NCBI RefSeq assembly: GCF_008642335.1
Contig: NZ_CP029191.1
Span: 2,976,001-3,040,000 of the forward strand
From: Streptomyces venezuelae
GTDB taxonomy: Bacteria > Actinomycetota > Actinomycetes > Streptomycetales > Streptomycetaceae
DNA length: 64,000 bases
Reading direction: 5' to 3'
This document shows, in pieces, positions 57,294 through 64,000 of this stretch. The position numbers and the translations under genes were made by a program. Positions within the stretch are counted from its first letter, which is position 1; the number at the start of each line of letters is the position of its first letter. The notes beneath the pieces are model-generated. The model made no database searches, was not told where the DNA came from, and saw only the letters and a program-made list of their open reading frames with translations.

Positions 57294-57962
57294 TCAGGCA
57301 GCGGCGCCGCGGTTGCCGACGAGGCGCGGCAGGATGCGGAAGCCGATGCCGCCGGCGATCATCGTCGCGGCGCCGATCAGCAGGAACGTCGTCTCGGTGG
57401 CGCCGGTCTCGGCGAGCTCACCCTTGTCGGCCGCGGGCTGGGCGTGGTTGCCGCCCTGCTCGACCGGCTTGGAGCCCGTGTCGGTCAGGCTGTCCTTGCC
57501 CTTGCCCTGCTCGACGGGGTTGGAGCCGCCGTCGGGGTTGTTGTCGTTGCCGCCCCCACCGCCGCTGCCGCCGCCGGTGCCGTTGTCGTGACCCGGGTCG
57601 GTCGGGTCCGAGGTGGGCGGGTCGGAGGGGTCGGTCGGGTCCTCGGTGGGCTCCGGGTCCTCGGTCGGCTCCGTGGGCTCCTCGGTGGGCTCGGTGGGCT
57701 CCTCGGTGGGCTCACCCGGGTCCTCCGGGTCCTCGGGGCCGGGGATCTCCGGGTCGCCCGGAGGGGTCTCGTCGCCCGGACCGGGGACGTTCACGTCCAC
57801 GCCGACGCCGCTCTCGTCCGCGTGAGCGCCCGCGCTCACACCGCCGAGGTCGACGCCCACGTCGAGGGCCGATGCGGCACCCGCGGCGGTCAGCGAGGCG
57901 CCCGCGGCGATCACGGCGCCCGCGGCTATCCGCGCGACACGGATCCGCGTCTTCTTTGTCAT
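57294..57962 (-). CDS. LAETG-anchored cell-surface protein
   Basis: A 222-residue precursor. A signal peptide (about 1-35, RIAAGAVIAAGASLTAAGAA) is followed by a short mature head. Then comes a Pro/Thr/Glu/Asp-rich repeat region (EPTEEPTEPTEEPTEPTEDP) and a Gly/Asn-rich spacer. The sorting signal is LAETG (near residue 183), followed by a hydrophobic helix (TTFLLIGAATMIAGGIGF) and an Arg/Ala tail. LAXTG is the class E sortase motif used by Streptomyces for chaplins and other surface proteins. The ATG at 57962 has a GGGGG run upstream. The head domain is too small to assign a ligand. Confidence 0.86.
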   Translation of the reverse strand: MTKKTRIRVARIAAGAVIAAGASLTAAGAASALDVGVDLGGVSAGAHADESGVGVDVNVPGPGDETPPGDPEIPGPEDPEDPGEPTEEPTEPTEEPTEPTEDPEPTEDPTDPSDPPTSDPTDPGHDNGTGGGSGGGGGNDNNPDGGSNPVEQGKGKDSLTDTGSKPVEQGGNHAQPAADKGELAETGATETTFLLIGAATMIAGGIGFRILPRLVGNRGAAA

Positions 57963-58192
57963 CTGGCTGCTACCCCCAGTAGCTGAATCGTCAGTGAGGC
58001 AGCGTCCGGGGCTGCGTTCGCCGGGGGCGACTCGGTCGATTCGACCGGCCCCCACAGATCCCACGCGCCCCAGAAATACGCATGCCGCGCGCTAGCCTTT
58101 CCACTTTTCACAGCAGCGTCAAGGTCGTTGCGCGCGCGATGTCCGAAATTGGGGGAGTTGACCGGCATACGGAGATGGGACTGTGACGCAAG

Positions 58193-58225
58193 AGGCAACT
58201 GCCGCCCAATGGGCAGCAGTTGCCT
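58193..58225 (-). terminator. prfB terminator
   Basis: AGGCAACTGC (58193-58202) pairs with GCAGTTGCCT (58216-58225), with an inner GCCC/GGGC stem (58204-58207, 58211-58214) and an AAT loop. It lies 28 bases past the prfB stop on the minus strand. Confidence 0.85.
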
Positions 58226-58252
58226 TGTCGATAAAGCCGCTCAGGGCGGTAT

Positions 58253-59359
58253 TTACTTCTCCTGCTGCTTGCGCCAGCGAATTCCGGCTTCCAGGAAACC
58301 GTCGATCTCGCCGTTGAAAACGGACTCGGGGTTGCCGACCTCGAACTCCGTCCGCAGGTCCTTCACCATCTGGTAGGGGTGCAGGACGTACGAACGCATC
58401 TGGTTGCCCCAGGAGTTGCCGCCGTCGCCCTTCAGGGCGTTCATCTTCGCCTGCTCCTCCTGGCGGCGACGCTCGAGGAGCTTCGCCTGGAGGACGTTCA
58501 TCGCGGTCGCCTTGTTCTGGATCTGCGAGCGCTCGTTCTGACAGGAGACGACGATGCCGGTCGGCAGGTGGGTCAGGCGGACCGCGGAGTCCGTCGTGTT
58601 GACGCCCTGGCCGCCGGGGCCCGACGAGCGGTACACGTCGATGCGCAGCTCGCTCTCGTCGATCTCGATGTGGTCGGTCTGCTCGACCACGGGGAGGATC
58701 TCGACGCCGGCGAAGGAGGTCTGGCGGCGGCCCTGGTTGTCGAAGGGCGAGATGCGCACGAGGCGGTGGGTGCCCTGCTCCACGGAGAGCGTTCCGTAGG
58801 CGTACGGGACGTTCACGGCGAAGGTGGTCGACTTGATGCCGGCCTCTTCCGCGTACGACGTCTCGTAGAGCTCCGTCTTGTAGCCGTGGCGCTCGGCCCA
58901 GCGCAGGTACATGCGCTGCAGCTTCTCCGCGAAGTCGGAGGCGTCGACGCCGCCGGCCTCGGCGCGGATGGTGACGACGGCCTCGCGCGCGTCGTACTCC
59001 CCGGAGAGGAGGGTCCTGACCTCCATCTCGTCCAGCGCCTTCTTGACGGACTCGAGCTCGGACTCCGCCTCGGCGCGGGTGTCCGGGTCGTCCTCCTCCT
59101 CGGCCATCTCGAACAGCACGCCGAGGTCGTCGATGCGCCCACGGAGCGCCTCGGCCTTCCTGACCTCCGCCTGGAGGTGGCTCAGCTTGCTGGTGATCTT
59201 CTGCGCCGCCTCGGGGTCGTCCCAGAGGGACGGGGCGGCCGCCTGCTCCTCGAGCACGGCGACATCGGCCCTCATCTTGTCGAGGTCCAGGACGGCCTCG
59301 ATCGACTCCATGGTCGAGGAGAGGGACTTGAGCTCTTCGGATACATCGACGACTGCCAC
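58253..59359 (-). CDS. prfB: Peptide chain release factor 2
   Basis: A 368-residue class-I release factor recognising UGA/UAA. The tripeptide SPF (204-206, [12 protein letters not shown]) is the stop-codon anticodon of RF2, and GGQ (249-251) carries the catalytic glutamine for peptidyl-tRNA hydrolysis. N-terminal helical domain 1 spans about 1-110. The start is the GTG at 59359. Unlike E. coli prfB, no internal UGA or programmed frameshift is present near codon 25, so the usual autoregulation is absent. The longer open frame upstream (to 61066) is not part of the gene. Confidence 0.95.
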   Translation of the reverse strand: MAVVDVSEELKSLSSTMESIEAVLDLDKMRADVAVLEEQAAAPSLWDDPEAAQKITSKLSHLQAEVRKAEALRGRIDDLGVLFEMAEEEDDPDTRAEAESELESVKKALDEMEVRTLLSGEYDAREAVVTIRAEAGGVDASDFAEKLQRMYLRWAERHGYKTELYETSYAEEAGIKSTTFAVNVPYAYGTLSVEQGTHRLVRISPFDNQGRRQTSFAGVEILPVVEQTDHIEIDESELRIDVYRSSGPGGQGVNTTDSAVRLTHLPTGIVVSCQNERSQIQNKATAMNVLQAKLLERRRQEEQAKMNALKGDGGNSWGNQMRSYVLHPYQMVKDLRTEFEVGNPESVFNGEIDGFLEAGIRWRKQQEK

Positions 59360-59460
59360 GACTCCAGCGTAACGGTTCCGGCAAGGGTGACTCGGCGCCC
59401 CCTCCGGGGCGGCCCCCTCACCCCCGAGCCCCACGGCGGCCCGCCCACGCGGTTCCCCGC

Positions 59461-59696
59461 GCCCTGCCCGGTCGTCTGCGGGCCGTCCCGGGTTGCCCGC
59501 GCAGTTCCCCGCGCCCCTGAGCCACGCTCCAGCCACCCGGCACGTCCCGGCGCCGCGCACCGCGCCCTGCCCGGTCAGCTGCGGGCCGTCCCGGGTTGCT
59601 CGCGCAGTTCCCCGCGCCCCTGAGCCGGCCTTCGGCCGGGCGGGGCGTTCTGGTGCCGAGTGGCCAGGACCACCTAGGGGCGCGGGGAACTGCGCG
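59461..59696. repeat. Cluster of Streptomyces extragenic repeats between prfB and pkaB
   Basis: Two 63-base direct copies (59461-59523 and 59564-59626) differ at only a few positions; each contains CGCGCAGTTCCCCGCGCCCC. A third copy of the core lies in the other orientation at 59676-59696 (AGGGGCGCGGGGAACTGCG). A partial copy is near 59440. The same core occurs at 23004-23024. The 59360-59724 region holds no gene. Confidence 0.85.
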
Positions 59697-59724
59697 AACA
59701 GCCACCGGCTGCCCGCAGGCGGGG

Positions 59725-60963
59725 TCAAGGGGTCTGGGGGGCTGAGTTGCCCGGCTCCGAGGGTGGGGTGTCGTCGTCGCTCGTGGCGACCCACGTGCCT
59801 ACGCCCGCCGCGGCCACCAGGACCGCCCCCGCCACGCCGAGCGTGATCCTGCGGCGCCGCGCGGACGTGCGGTGCTTGGCGGAGCCGGGGCGGGCCGTGC
59901 CCGCGGCGCGGGGTGCGCGGGCCGTGCCGCGGGCGCCGCCGGCCAGCTCGTCGGGCCCGGGGACACGCATGGACGTGTGCGTGTCGCGGTTGGAGTCCGC
60001 GGAGGCGGAGCCGGGGACGAGGGGGACGGCGCCGCGCCGGGGCGCGGTCTCGCGGGGCTCGGGCGGCGCCGAGTCCTCGTACGCCTCCTCGGCCGGCGAA
60101 GGCTCCGTGTCGGGCTCGTCGACGTCCAGCGGCGGCATCCCCGCGACCAGCGGCAGCAGCTCCCGCAGCCGCGAGGCCAGCTCGGAGGCGCGCAGCCGGG
60201 ACGCGGGGGCCTTGGCCAGGCACTGGACGAGGAGCTGCCAGAGCTCCTCGGGGATGCCGGGGAGGGGGACGACGGTTTCCGTGACGTGGCGGCGCAGGAC
60301 CGCCCCCGGGTGGCCGCCGCCGAAGGGGGTGAAGCCCGCGAGGAGTTCGTACAGGACCGTGGCGAGCGCGTAGATGTCGACGGCCGCGCGCGGCGGGAGG
60401 CCCTCGATGATCTCGGGGGCGAGGTAGTCGGGCGTACCGATGATCTTCGTCGCGCGGGTGCGGCGCGGGGAGTCGATCAGCTTGGCGACGCCGAAGTCGG
60501 TGAGGAGGGCGGGGTGGGAGCCGCCGGGTCCGAGGGGGCCCTGCATGTCCAGGAGGACGTTCTCGGGCTTGACGTCGCGGTGCACGATGCCCGCGGCGTG
60601 CGCCGCGGCGAGCCCGTCGGCGACGTCCGCGACGATGGCGACGGCGGCCTCCGGCGCCATGCGCCGCTCGCGGTCGAGCCGCGTGCGCAGGTCCGTGCCG
60701 CGGACGAGGTCCATGACGAGGGCGAGGTCGTTGCCGTCGACCACCAGGTCGTGGACGCCCACCACGCGCGCGTGGTCGAGGCTGAGCAGCGCCGTGCGCT
60801 CCTGGACGAAGCGGCCGACGAGTTCCTGGTCGGAGGCCAGGTCCTCGCGCAGCAGCTTGATGGCGACGGGGCCTTCTGGCCCCTCGCCGAGCCACACCGT
60901 GCCGGCGCTGCCACGGCCCAGGATCTGGTGGGCGGTGTACCGGCTGCCGATCTTGCGCGTCAA
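59725..60963 (-). CDS. pkaB: Eukaryotic-like serine/threonine protein kinase
   Basis: A 412-residue STPK. The kinase domain is residues ~8-270: Gly loop GRGSAGTV (16-23), Lys36, catalytic HRDVKPEN (Asp130 at residue 130), DFG (156-158) and the APE-like site LAPEII. A Pro/Arg-rich juxtamembrane region (about 285-370) leads to one transmembrane helix (about 373-393) and a short extracellular tail. The pair of kinases next to prfB matches pkaB/pkaA of S. coelicolor. It is preceded by pkaA on the same strand, 130 bases away, so they are likely co-transcribed. Confidence 0.9.
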   Translation of the reverse strand: MTRKIGSRYTAHQILGRGSAGTVWLGEGPEGPVAIKLLREDLASDQELVGRFVQERTALLSLDHARVVGVHDLVVDGNDLALVMDLVRGTDLRTRLDRERRMAPEAAVAIVADVADGLAAAHAAGIVHRDVKPENVLLDMQGPLGPGGSHPALLTDFGVAKLIDSPRRTRATKIIGTPDYLAPEIIEGLPPRAAVDIYALATVLYELLAGFTPFGGGHPGAVLRRHVTETVVPLPGIPEELWQLLVQCLAKAPASRLRASELASRLRELLPLVAGMPPLDVDEPDTEPSPAEEAYEDSAPPEPRETAPRRGAVPLVPGSASADSNRDTHTSMRVPGPDELAGGARGTARAPRAAGTARPGSAKHRTSARRRRITLGVAGAVLVAAAGVGTWVATSDDDTPPSEPGNSAPQTP

Positions 60964-61093
60964 GACTGCTCCTACGGATGCGTGTTGGCGACAAAACTAC
61001 GCGGCCTTGCCGCCAACCTTCACTCCGGGAGCAGAAATCACTCTGCAGATGTCGACAAATCCCCAACGTCGCACGGGGATCGCGGCACGTCGG

Positions 61094-62890
61094 CTAGTTG
61101 CCGTTGAGCTTGCCGAGCCACTCACTGATCTTGTCGTACCCGTCCGAGAGCTGGCCCCAGAAGCTCTTCGTCGTACCGATCCAGTCCTGGAGCGGGCTGA
61201 ACTCCCAGACCAGCCAGCTCGCCACGAAGAGGATGACGATCGTGAAGAGGCAGCCCTTGAGGCAGCCGAGGCCCGGGATCTTCATCGGGTTGGCGCTGCG
61301 CTGCCTCGGCTGACGCGGCTCGCGGGGCTCCCGCGTGGGGCGCGGTGCGGGCTGCTGCGGCGGCGGGGCCTGCGGCGGCGCCGCGTACTGCTGCGGCTGG
61401 TGCTGGGGCTGGTACTGCTGCTGGGGCGCCGGCGCGTACTGCTGGCGCTGCTGCCGCTGGCCGCGCGGCTGCTGCGGCGCGTACTGCTGCGGGTGCGGCT
61501 GTTGCTGCTGGGGGCGGGCGACCTGCCGCTGGGGGCGGCGGCGCAGCGGGTCCTGCTCGGGGTCCAGGTGCGCCTGGTACTGCGTCTGTTCGTTGCGGTC
61601 GCGGGCCGCGGCCATCTGGCTCTGCCAGGGATGCGGGTCGTTGGGGTCCCCGCCGGGGCCGTTCTGCGGGACCGGCGGCATGACGGCGGTCGGGTCGGCG
61701 TTGCCGCCGCGGTTGTTCGGCAGGACGGAGGTCGGGTCGGCGTCGCCCGTGCCGGATCCGTGGCCGCCGGTGCTCTGCATGACGCTGGTCGCGGCGTTCG
61801 GGTCGTACGAGCCCGCGTTGCTCGGCAGCACCTGCGTCGGGTCGGCCGCGCCCGGGGTCTCCGGGACGTGGGCCGGCGACGGGTCGGGCATGAGCAGCGC
61901 GCCGACGCCCTCCGCGGCGGCGATCTGCGCCGGGGTGGAGTGCACGCCGACGCCCTCGGCGACGGCGCGCAGGCCGCGGGCGAGGTTCTCGGCGCTGGGG
62001 CGGCGGTCCGGGTCCTTGTCGAGGCAGCGCTCGATGACCGTCCACAGCGGGTCGGGAACGGTCGAGGGGCGGCGCGGCTCGGCGCTGAGGTGCTGGTGCA
62101 GGACTTCGAGGGCGGAGCCGCCGGAGAACGGCGGGCGCCCGGTGACGAGCTCGTACAGAAGGATGCCCGCGCCGTAGATGTCGACGGCGCTGGTCTGGGG
62201 GCGGCCCTCGGCGGACTCCGGCGCGACGTACGCGGGCGTGCCGACGAACTCGTGCGTACGGGTCAGGCCCGGGGAGTCCGCGAGGCGCGCGATGCCGAAG
62301 TCGGTGAGCATCGGGTGCATGCCCTGGCTGTCCTGCTTGAGGAGGACGTTGGCGGGCTTCAGGTCGCGGTGCACGACGCCGTCGGCGTGGCTGGCCGCGA
62401 GCGCGTCGGCGATCTGGGCGGTGAGCAGGGCCGCGGCGACCGGCGTGAACGGGCCGTTCTCGCGGAGGTAGCGGTGCAGGTCCGGGCCGTCGACGAGGTC
62501 CATGACCAGGGCGAGCAGATCGCCCTCGACGACCAGGTCGCGGGTGCGGACGATGTTCTCGTGCGTCAGCCTGAGCAGGACGGACCGCTCTCTGAGGAAG
62601 CGCATCACGACGTCCGCGTCGTTGGCGAGCTCTTCCTTGAGGACCTTGATCGCGACGGTCTCGCCGGGCTGGCCCGGGACGGCCGCTTCGGCGCCCGCGG
62701 TCTCCCGCTGGCGGGCTCGCCAGACGGTGCCCGTGGCGCCGCGCCCGAGCGGCTCCTCGAGCAGGTACTTGCTGCCTACCGGCCGCACGTCATGCGCTCC
62801 CTGCTGGTCTGGCTGGTCCCGACCCGGACGCTGGTCATGTCCGGGGGGCTGTCCGATGGTGTTCCGACCCACTGTAATGCCGTCGAACAT
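61094..62890 (-). CDS. pkaA: Eukaryotic-like serine/threonine protein kinase
   Basis: A 598-residue STPK. The kinase domain is residues ~42-305: GRGATGTV, Lys82, HRDLKPAN (Asp176) and DFG (197-199). A ~230-residue cytoplasmic linker rich in Gln, Pro and Arg follows (QQQQPHPQQYAPQQP-like), with several (D)PT-type potential phosphosites. A transmembrane helix lies near the C-terminus (GCLFTIVILFVASWLVWEF). S. coelicolor PkaA autophosphorylates and sits in the same locus. The ATG at 62890 is used. The open frame extends further upstream, and a start closer to residue 36 (VRPVGSKYLLEEPLGRG) is possible. Confidence 0.88.
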   Translation of the reverse strand: MFDGITVGRNTIGQPPGHDQRPGRDQPDQQGAHDVRPVGSKYLLEEPLGRGATGTVWRARQRETAGAEAAVPGQPGETVAIKVLKEELANDADVVMRFLRERSVLLRLTHENIVRTRDLVVEGDLLALVMDLVDGPDLHRYLRENGPFTPVAAALLTAQIADALAASHADGVVHRDLKPANVLLKQDSQGMHPMLTDFGIARLADSPGLTRTHEFVGTPAYVAPESAEGRPQTSAVDIYGAGILLYELVTGRPPFSGGSALEVLHQHLSAEPRRPSTVPDPLWTVIERCLDKDPDRRPSAENLARGLRAVAEGVGVHSTPAQIAAAEGVGALLMPDPSPAHVPETPGAADPTQVLPSNAGSYDPNAATSVMQSTGGHGSGTGDADPTSVLPNNRGGNADPTAVMPPVPQNGPGGDPNDPHPWQSQMAAARDRNEQTQYQAHLDPEQDPLRRRPQRQVARPQQQQPHPQQYAPQQPRGQRQQRQQYAPAPQQQYQPQHQPQQYAAPPQAPPPQQPAPRPTREPREPRQPRQRSANPMKIPGLGCLKGCLFTIVILFVASWLVWEFSPLQDWIGTTKSFWGQLSDGYDKISEWLGKLNGN

Positions 62891-63251
62891 GGCACCGGCC
62901 GGTCCGATTCCGCCCGGCCTTTTTCTTTCCGGGGCATTCCGGATCGTTGTTCGGTGGAAAGACGCTCGGCCGTGGCCATTGGTTGCCGAGTGGTTCCGAA
63001 TCGGTCTCGCCGGGTGGTTCCGATTCGACCTTCGCTCAACAACGCCCGGAGATATCCGCAACGGTCCAAGCAGGCACTTTTCCGAGCAGAGCCGACCAAT
63101 CAAGATCACTTACAGGTGGCCGCCGGGCGTGTTGTCAGTGGCAGGTGCGAGGATGCCTTCAGTACTGGCCGACGTGCCCGTGTGCGGTGGGGGGAATCAC
63201 AGCGCGTGTCCCCGTGCCGGGCGCCCAGCGCAGAAGGGACCGCTGACGGCG
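62891..63251. other. 361-base divergent promoter region between pkaA and the FHA gene
   Basis: It lies between two divergent starts. TGGTTCCGAATCGG (62992-63005) and TGGTTCCGATTCGA (63015-63028) are similar direct copies 23 bases apart and could be operator half-sites. No RNA gene or hairpin terminator is visible. Confidence 0.45.
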
Positions 63252-64000
63252 ATGCAGATCCGGCTGACCGTCCTCGGGCCGCGCAGCGGCCAGACCGAGC
63301 GGCAAGACCGCCCCGCGGCGGCGACCGGGCCCCAGGGTGCCTGTGACGTCCTGGTCACCGCGCCCGCCGGGACCGCGCTGGCCGCGGTGGCCTCCGGTCT
63401 GGCCACGACCGTGGCGGGCAGCGACGCCCCCCTCGTGCTGTACGCGGGCCCGGACCGCCTCGACGCCCAGCGCTGCACGCTCGGCGAGCCCCCCTTGATC
63501 GACGGAGCGGTGCTCTCGCTCGGCGCCCCCGCCGAGCCGGGGCCGGAACTCGCGGGCGCCGCCGCCCAGTTGCACGTGGTGGCGGGGCCGGACGCGGGCG
63601 GTGTCCATCTCCTGCACGGCGGCCGGATCCAGGTCGGCCGCTCCGCGGACGCGGACGTCCCGCTGGACGACCCGGACGTCTCCCGCATGCACTGCGCGGT
63701 CACGCTCACCCCGGACGGCCGGGTGACGGTCACGGACCTGGGCTCGACGAACGGCACGGCGGTGGACGGCCTGGAGGTCACCGACCGTCCGGTGCGCCTC
63801 TCCCCCGGCTCCCTGCTCCGCATCGGCGAGTCCGCGCTCCGGCTGACGGACGGCGTCGGCGGCCCCGCGTCCGGCGCGGGCACGGCGCTCGCGACGGCGC
63901 CCGACGGCGAGGGCCACGTGCGCGTGCGGCCCGCGGGGACGGCCCCGCCCACCCTCGTGGAGGCGGCACCGAACGGCTCCGCCGCCCACCATGCGTACGG
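63252..64000 (+). CDS. FHA-domain protein, N-terminal part (gene continues beyond window)
   Basis: About 250 residues are visible. An N-terminal ~115-residue domain (LTVLGPRSGQTERQDRPA; VLVTAPAGTALAAVASGLA) resembles the lead domain of FtsK/SpoIIIE-type FHA proteins in Streptomyces. An FHA domain follows (about 120-205: HGGRIQVGRSADADVPLDDP, DVSRMHCAVTL, DLGSTNGTAVDG) with the Gly-Arg-Ser, Ser-x-x-His and Asn-Gly-Thr residues that bind phosphothreonine. Being divergent from pkaA/pkaB, it is a plausible phospho-target reader of those kinases. The ATG at 63252 has a purine run (AGAAGGGA) ~14 bases upstream. The downstream part may be an FtsK-like ATPase, which cannot be seen here. Confidence 0.8.
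   Translation, partial: MQIRLTVLGPRSGQTERQDRPAAATGPQGACDVLVTAPAGTALAAVASGLATTVAGSDAPLVLYAGPDRLDAQRCTLGEPPLIDGAVLSLGAPAEPGPELAGAAAQLHVVAGPDAGGVHLLHGGRIQVGRSADADVPLDDPDVSRMHCAVTLTPDGRVTVTDLGSTNGTAVDGLEVTDRPVRLSPGSLLRIGESALRLTDGVGGPASGAGTALATAPDGEGHVRVRPAGTAPPTLVEAAPNGSAAHHAY

Noticed and set aside
59240..59359. Programmed frameshift at the start of prfB, as in E. coli
   Set aside because: The frame is continuous from the GTG start and no in-frame UGA occurs in the early codons.
1..64000. CRISPR arrays, rRNA genes, insertion sequences, riboswitches
   Set aside because: None was found: the repeats seen are too few or irregular for CRISPR, no transposase or known riboswitch core was recognised, and no rRNA sequence is present.

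Overview
The window is typical Streptomyces chromosome. It has very high GC, strong G/C bias at third codon positions, and frequent GTG and TTG starts. Many adjacent genes overlap by four bases (ATGA or GTGA). Actinobacterial markers include a tmRNA, LAXTG-type surface anchoring and PkaA/PkaB-type kinases. From about 26 kb onward the gene order (murA, HU, malic enzyme, HelD-like helicase, sigU/rsuA, nnaR/narK, mat genes, ssrA/smpB, ftsX/ftsE, prfB, pkaB, pkaA) is the order I recall for the conserved core of the S. coelicolor chromosome (around SCO2949-SCO2975). That match is from memory, not from a search.

Layout: 1-10.3 kb is an accessory-looking mix: the end of an MFS transporter, an SF2 helicase, an IclR regulator, a secreted Lon-type (S16) protease, an ArsR-like regulator under a long perfect palindrome, a two-gene operon that looks like an eCIS-type cargo/toxin plus partner, a TetR/oxidoreductase divergent pair with three regularly spaced operators, and a DinB-like protein. 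10.3-12.0 kb has no convincing gene. It is a large imperfect inverted repeat (about 460-base arms) carrying five copies of a 28-base element. 12-25.8 kb holds a LuxR regulator, an FAD/NAD oxidoreductase, tRNA-Cys, a coupled four-gene xanthine-dehydrogenase-type operon whose [2Fe-2S] subunit has a very long disordered N-terminus, a GH20 hexosaminidase, a DUF3039 protein, a divergent LysR/MFS pair and YqgE.

26-47 kb: murA and hup (separated by a strong bidirectional terminator), NAD-malic enzyme, HelD, the sigU-rsuA sigma/anti-sigma pair, a CGNR zinc-finger protein, nnaR (HemD-like domain fused to a winged helix) beside narK, an exported protein plus lipoprotein pair, a MarR-controlled EamA exporter and reductase, a lipoprotein, and matA-matB for the extracellular PNAG-like glycan that holds mycelial pellets together. 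47-64 kb: LysR and MFS, a DD-carboxypeptidase, a collagen-like membrane protein with a small coiled-coil partner, ssrA-smpB (trans-translation), a Ctp protease, ftsX-ftsE, a small zinc-ribbon membrane protein, an LAETG surface protein, prfB, the kinases pkaB and pkaA, and the start of an FHA-domain protein that leaves the window.

The items most worth following up are the 1.5-kb inverted-repeat island, the candidate eCIS-type cargo operon, the phased operator arrays, the possible anti-Shine-Dalgarno leader of the helD-like gene, the frame conflict at the start of the EamA gene, and the collagen-like/coiled-coil pair next to ssrA.
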